The notes below the pieces were generated by a model, which had not been told where the DNA came from, searched no databases, and worked only from the letters and a program-made list of their open reading frames with translations. A stretch of 9,519 nucleotides of DNA, from NCBI GenBank assembly GCA_012270665.1, contig JAAXHY010000521.1, positions 1 through 9,519 on the forward strand. Direction: 5' to 3'. How positions within the stretch are numbered: position 1 is the stretch's first letter; each line of letters begins with the position of its first letter. This DNA is from Dehalococcoidia bacterium (GTDB lineage: Bacteria > Chloroflexota > Dehalococcoidia > SAR202 > UBA11138). The position numbers and the translations under genes are program-made. Shown here piece by piece: positions 6,460-9,519 of this stretch.

Positions 6460-8915
6460 TAGTGAGCGCCGGCCTTCCACTCGATAATCTCGTGCTCAAC
6501 GGGCGCCGATTCCATCTCCACCGGAAATCGTCCCATCGGAGTCAGCAACAAACCCTGTCCGGTCGGGTATGACGGCAGTTTCTGAGCGACCTCAAAAGGC
6601 AGTTGGAAAGTCTCTGCGATAGTCTCAACCACCGCCGGGTCCTGCCGCAGCAGCAACTTGTAGCTGGCATTCTGGATGACCGCGCGACCGCTGTTGCCCC
6701 TGACGCCCTCGCTTGTGTTCACTGCCAGCAGGTCGTTAACGTCCTGCGTTATGCTCGTCAGTCCCAGCACATGCTTACGCGCACGCTTGGCGGTGTTCAT
6801 CATGAACTCCGCCCCCTCGGGCACCTGGATTATCCTCCACACCTCGTCCACAACCAGTTCTCGTGGCCTGGGATCACGCGCTGCCATCGTCCAAACCACC
6901 TCGGCGCAAACCATCGCGGCGGCGGCGCTCATCTCCGGTTTGATCAGCCGCAGGTTGAAGACGGTAATCGGCGGCTCATCCTTGAGAAGGTCCGTTCCCT
7001 CGTCCGAGAGCAAGTAGCGCATGCTCCCCGAATAGAACGGCCGCACCATTGCCGCAAGTGCGGGTTCTCTTTCTTTCAGGTGCGCGTACAGTCCCGACCA
7101 GTTTCCCTCCTCACCTTCCACGGTCACCTTCTCGTAGTAAGTCGTCATGGCATCGTCCAGGCTCGCGGTCATTGTGGCATTCAAATTCTCCCCTATCATC
7201 ACCTGGACAAGATTGACAAGATTCTGGATGCGCTCCATCAGTTCAGCACCCGTCTCCGTGACCACGAAGGGATTCATGCCCTGACCCGGAACACCAGGCG
7301 TCAGCACACGGCCACCGGCCGCAATCGCCGTATCCACGTATTCGCCTTCAGGATCGACGATGTAAGCTCTGACTCCCCTTGTTAGTTGGCGCACTATGCC
7401 CAGTTTCGCGCTATAACTCTTGCCGGCGCCGCTTGTCGCGAGTATGGCAGTGTTCAGATTCTGCGCCACCGGCGAGTTGAACTTGTCGAACGTGACGAGA
7501 CTTCGCGCATTCGTGTCCAGTCCGATCAGCGTTCCATCCCTTGCGTCCATGTCCGGTGGACCGAATGGATAAAGCAGAGCCACGGTGCTGGTATCCAGAA
7601 TCGTCCAGTTACGCAGAGGGTTGTCGCAGAGCGGCATAGTCATCCGCAGCGCCTTCCCCTGCACCCGAGGCATCTCGTCGAGTTGCGCCATCACCGAGGT
7701 GAATACCGACCGCAGCACAGTCACATATTCGTCGAGCTTCTGCTCCGACGGCCCATGCACCGTCACCGCGAGGCAGACATTGAACATCCGCTCCACGCCA
7801 CGCATCACAGCGCTTCGCAACGACACAATGTCCCGTATCGCAATCTTTTCTTTCTCATCCACGATTCCCTTTCGCTTCAGCTGGATCGTCGCGGACGCTT
7901 GCATCTTGGTCAGTTGGCTCTGAAGGTTTGACAGCGCCCGCGCCGAGGGAATCGGCGACACCTGAATGGATACATCCATCGGTATCCCCTGTGCAAGAAT
8001 CGACTCCAGGAAACCCAGGCTCATATTGCGCGGAAAGACTTTCAGCCAGATCGTCCTGCGGTAGTCCCCGCTGTCACCGCGTACATAAGTCGCCTCAGTC
8101 CTGTATCGGATGCTCTCCTGCTCCGGTAGGTCCGCTGGGGACTGACCGAAGGCGCAGCTTAGCAACGCTATATCAAGCGCGCGGTCGGCAAGGATGCCTG
8201 CAGTGAGTTGTACGCGACTAATCGCCGCCATCACTTCATCCATGCGCTCCTCACCACAGATGATGTAGAAGCGCCTATCCATCAACCCCTCACGGCTCTC
8301 CATGTCTCCCAGGAGTACGTCCAGGGACTCCGCCGCCATGCGCAGCCTCTCAGTGAGTGGCTTCTCCTCCTCGGCGGCTTCCCGATGAACTCGCATCTTC
8401 ATTCTGAACTCGTTCAGTCGCGGCGGGTGCTGTCTTATCAGAAACTGCACCGGCCCCTGAAGCGAGTTCAGGGCACCGGCGAAGCTCGCGACGCTCGCCT
8501 GGTCGTTCTCCTTCCCCTTCAACTGGAATACGACCATCTTTCGACCGTCGGACCTCACGACGAGGTTGCCGTTCTCAATGTGGCTGTAACCCAGATAGCC
8601 CAGAAGCTCAGGGGCTTCCTCGATATTCTCCGACGGCCATTCCCGCTCGATTTCGGCTTCGCGCACACGCTCTTCTTCATCGGGGTCGATATAAGCTGGT
8701 ATGGTCCCGTCTTCCTCACTCGCGCCAGATCGCCGTCTCAGAAACTGTCTGACCGCGCCAAGCGTTCCGCTCGCAACATTCCTTGCGGCGCTAAGCGCCT
8801 CCGCGCCTCTCCTGGCTACCCCGTTCTGCCGTTCGCGCCCGGACTCCCCTTCAATAATGTCAATGTCCGACTCGGGTTCTTCCCGCTCGACTCGTTCCTC
8901 AGTGGCGACTGCCAT
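6459..8915 (-). CDS. virB4: VirB4-family type IV secretion ATPase
   Basis: VirB4 ATPases power assembly of the type IV secretion channel and work with the coupling protein at the inner face of the membrane. The 818-residue product is of usual family length. The start at 8915 is firm: AAGGAG (8929-8924) lies eight bases upstream. Residues 1-100 are acidic and poorly conserved in appearance. About 105-440 is the N-terminal VirB4 domain. The motor carries P-loop ATSGAGKSY (493-501), the strand YIVDPEGEY (518-526), Walker B ELVVDEVW (686-693) and TSITQD (720-725), the conserved TQ-containing motif. No membrane helix is apparent, so it is probably membrane-associated through partners. It follows the signal-peptide gene by 45 bases, and its stop is shared with the start of the coupling gene, so the ATPases are probably made in fixed ratio. 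The first P-loop glycine is alanine, which I believe is tolerated in this branch. The identification is secure. Confidence 0.95.
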   Translation of the reverse strand: MAVATEERVEREEPESDIDIIEGESGRERQNGVARRGAEALSAARNVASGTLGAVRQFLRRRSGASEEDGTIPAYIDPDEEERVREAEIEREWPSENIEEAPELLGYLGYSHIENGNLVVRSDGRKMVVFQLKGKENDQASVASFAGALNSLQGPVQFLIRQHPPRLNEFRMKMRVHREAAEEEKPLTERLRMAAESLDVLLGDMESREGLMDRRFYIICGEERMDEVMAAISRVQLTAGILADRALDIALLSCAFGQSPADLPEQESIRYRTEATYVRGDSGDYRRTIWLKVFPRNMSLGFLESILAQGIPMDVSIQVSPIPSARALSNLQSQLTKMQASATIQLKRKGIVDEKEKIAIRDIVSLRSAVMRGVERMFNVCLAVTVHGPSEQKLDEYVTVLRSVFTSVMAQLDEMPRVQGKALRMTMPLCDNPLRNWTILDTSTVALLYPFGPPDMDARDGTLIGLDTNARSLVTFDKFNSPVAQNLNTAILATSGAGKSYSAKLGIVRQLTRGVRAYIVDPEGEYVDTAIAAGGRVLTPGVPGQGMNPFVVTETGAELMERIQNLVNLVQVMIGENLNATMTASLDDAMTTYYEKVTVEGEEGNWSGLYAHLKEREPALAAMVRPFYSGSMRYLLSDEGTDLLKDEPPITVFNLRLIKPEMSAAAAMVCAEVVWTMAARDPRPRELVVDEVWRIIQVPEGAEFMMNTAKRARKHVLGLTSITQDVNDLLAVNTSEGVRGNSGRAVIQNASYKLLLRQDPAVVETIAETFQLPFEVAQKLPSYPTGQGLLLTPMGRFPVEMESAPVEHEIIEWKAGAH

Positions 8916-8960
8916 TTCTCACACTCCTTAGTTAACGCCATCCACATCCCTGCCACGTGC

Positions 8961-9519
8961 CTAAGACGACCACACATCAGGGTTCAGGTAACGCTCGAAG
9001 TTGTAGCGCATCACGACGTATATCAATGTCGCAATCGCGTATGCCATGAACATGAGCAGCAGTCCCACCAACGGGCTGGTTATCATGTTCCGCAGTACGC
9101 CCGCGCGCTCACCTCCGGCGGTCGAGTCCACCACATGCATCAGTCCGTTCCACGCCATAGTCATCAGGGCGATGCCAACGCCTGCCCATGTCACCGCTCC
9201 CACCACAAGTCCAATACGACACGACATCATCAGGAACAGCGAGTTCACCTTGTCGGCATCCGGTCCGTCCGTGTGGTGATACCAGCACTTCGGCCGTCTA
9301 TCCTTGCCGTACTCAAATCTCTGGCCGTAGTACACTGTGTATTGCTGGTCAGCGCCGCCGTTGTCATAGTCCGGGTTGGTGAACCAGAACAGCTGAAATA
9401 TCGCCAGCCACGGTCCCTGTACCCCTTCCGGCGCCTGCGCGTGCGCCTTCCCGGGCGTCGCCAGAGTAACCACTCCCGCCAGCGCCAAAGCCGCGAAGAT
9501 ACTCGCGACTCTGAAGCTC
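8961..9519 (-). CDS. Signal-peptide protein with two membrane helices, 5' end cut off; candidate pilin-like T4SS subunit
   Basis: The frame is open to the window edge: ten more codons precede the TTG at 9488, reading SFRVASIFAA, so at least 185 residues exist and the real start is beyond 9519. Counting from the first visible residue, a signal-peptide core (about 7-20) ends at a good signal-peptidase site, AHA before QAPEG (cleavage after 27). An extracytoplasmic stretch of about 60 residues, rich in Tyr, Asp and Gly, follows with one Cys at 68. Membrane helices run about 92-113 and 138-160, joined by a charged loop containing GGERAG (125-130). A cleaved leader plus two membrane helices beside virB4 recalls VirB2/TrbC pilins, but the extra extracytoplasmic segment is longer than in those small proteins. 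It could instead be another channel membrane component. It is the first visible gene of the operon, so its promoter is outside the window. Confidence 0.8.
   Translation of the reverse strand, partial: SFRVASIFAALALAGVVTLATPGKAHAQAPEGVQGPWLAIFQLFWFTNPDYDNGGADQQYTVYYGQRFEYGKDRRPKCWYHHTDGPDADKVNSLFLMMSCRIGLVVGAVTWAGVGIALMTMAWNGLMHVVDSTAGGERAGVLRNMITSPLVGLLLMFMAYAIATLIYVVMRYNFERYLNPDVWSS

Noticed and set aside
6603..7385. A 260-residue plus-strand frame
   Set aside because: It is antisense to virB4, including its Walker B region; its His/Arg-rich product looks like a shadow translation.
9486..9488. TTG as the start of the signal-peptide protein
   Set aside because: The frame stays open upstream to the window edge and the added residues complete a normal signal peptide, so this TTG encodes an internal leucine.

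Overview
This window looks like part of the transfer region of a conjugative element, either a conjugative plasmid or an integrative and conjugative element. All five convincing genes lie on the minus strand, so the story reads from right to left. The coding DNA is GC-rich, with strong AAGGAG-type ribosome binding sites. The ATPases and the Replic_Relax-like protein resemble families I associate with Chloroflexota, Gram-positive bacteria and some candidate phyla rather than the classical Agrobacterium or F systems. Only five genes are visible, so this taxonomic hint is weak. No chromosomal housekeeping gene, RNA gene, CRISPR array, transposase or integrase is seen.

Region by region, right to left. 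(1) 8961 to the right edge: a secreted or membrane protein with a signal peptide and two C-terminal membrane helices. Its frame is still open at the edge, so its true start lies outside the window. It is a candidate pilin-like (VirB2/TrbC-type) or other membrane subunit of the channel. (2) 6459-8915: a VirB4-family ATPase. (3) 3727-6459: a VirD4/TraG-type coupling ATPase, joined to virB4 by a TAATG stop/start overlap. (4) 1946-3712: a two-module winged-helix protein of the replication-relaxation (Replic_Relax) type, 14 bases after the coupling gene and with its ribosome binding site overlapping that gene's stop codon. These four form a tight operon. VirB4 would energise assembly and transfer, the VirD4-like protein would recruit and pump DNA, and the winged-helix protein would probably act on the DNA end of the process.

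(5) 1722-1945: a 224-base non-coding stretch with three perfect copies of a 12-base motif at near-identical 64- and 65-base steps, plus a short dyad. It lies directly upstream of (6) 339-1721: a helix-turn-helix protein with a very acidic disordered linker and a C-terminal domain I cannot assign. The layout suggests a regulator or initiator that binds the repeats in front of its own gene.

(7) 57-338: a distinctly AT-rich non-coding stretch (about 40% GC over 121-300 by hand count) with several TTGACA hexamers, inverted repeats and a weak terminator. A possible start of another minus-strand gene lies at 1-56.

No classical HUH relaxase is visible. It may lie outside the window, or its role may be taken by an unconventional factor. 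The most interesting points are the internally duplicated winged-helix protein, the evenly spaced repeat array, and the unassigned helix-turn-helix protein next to it.
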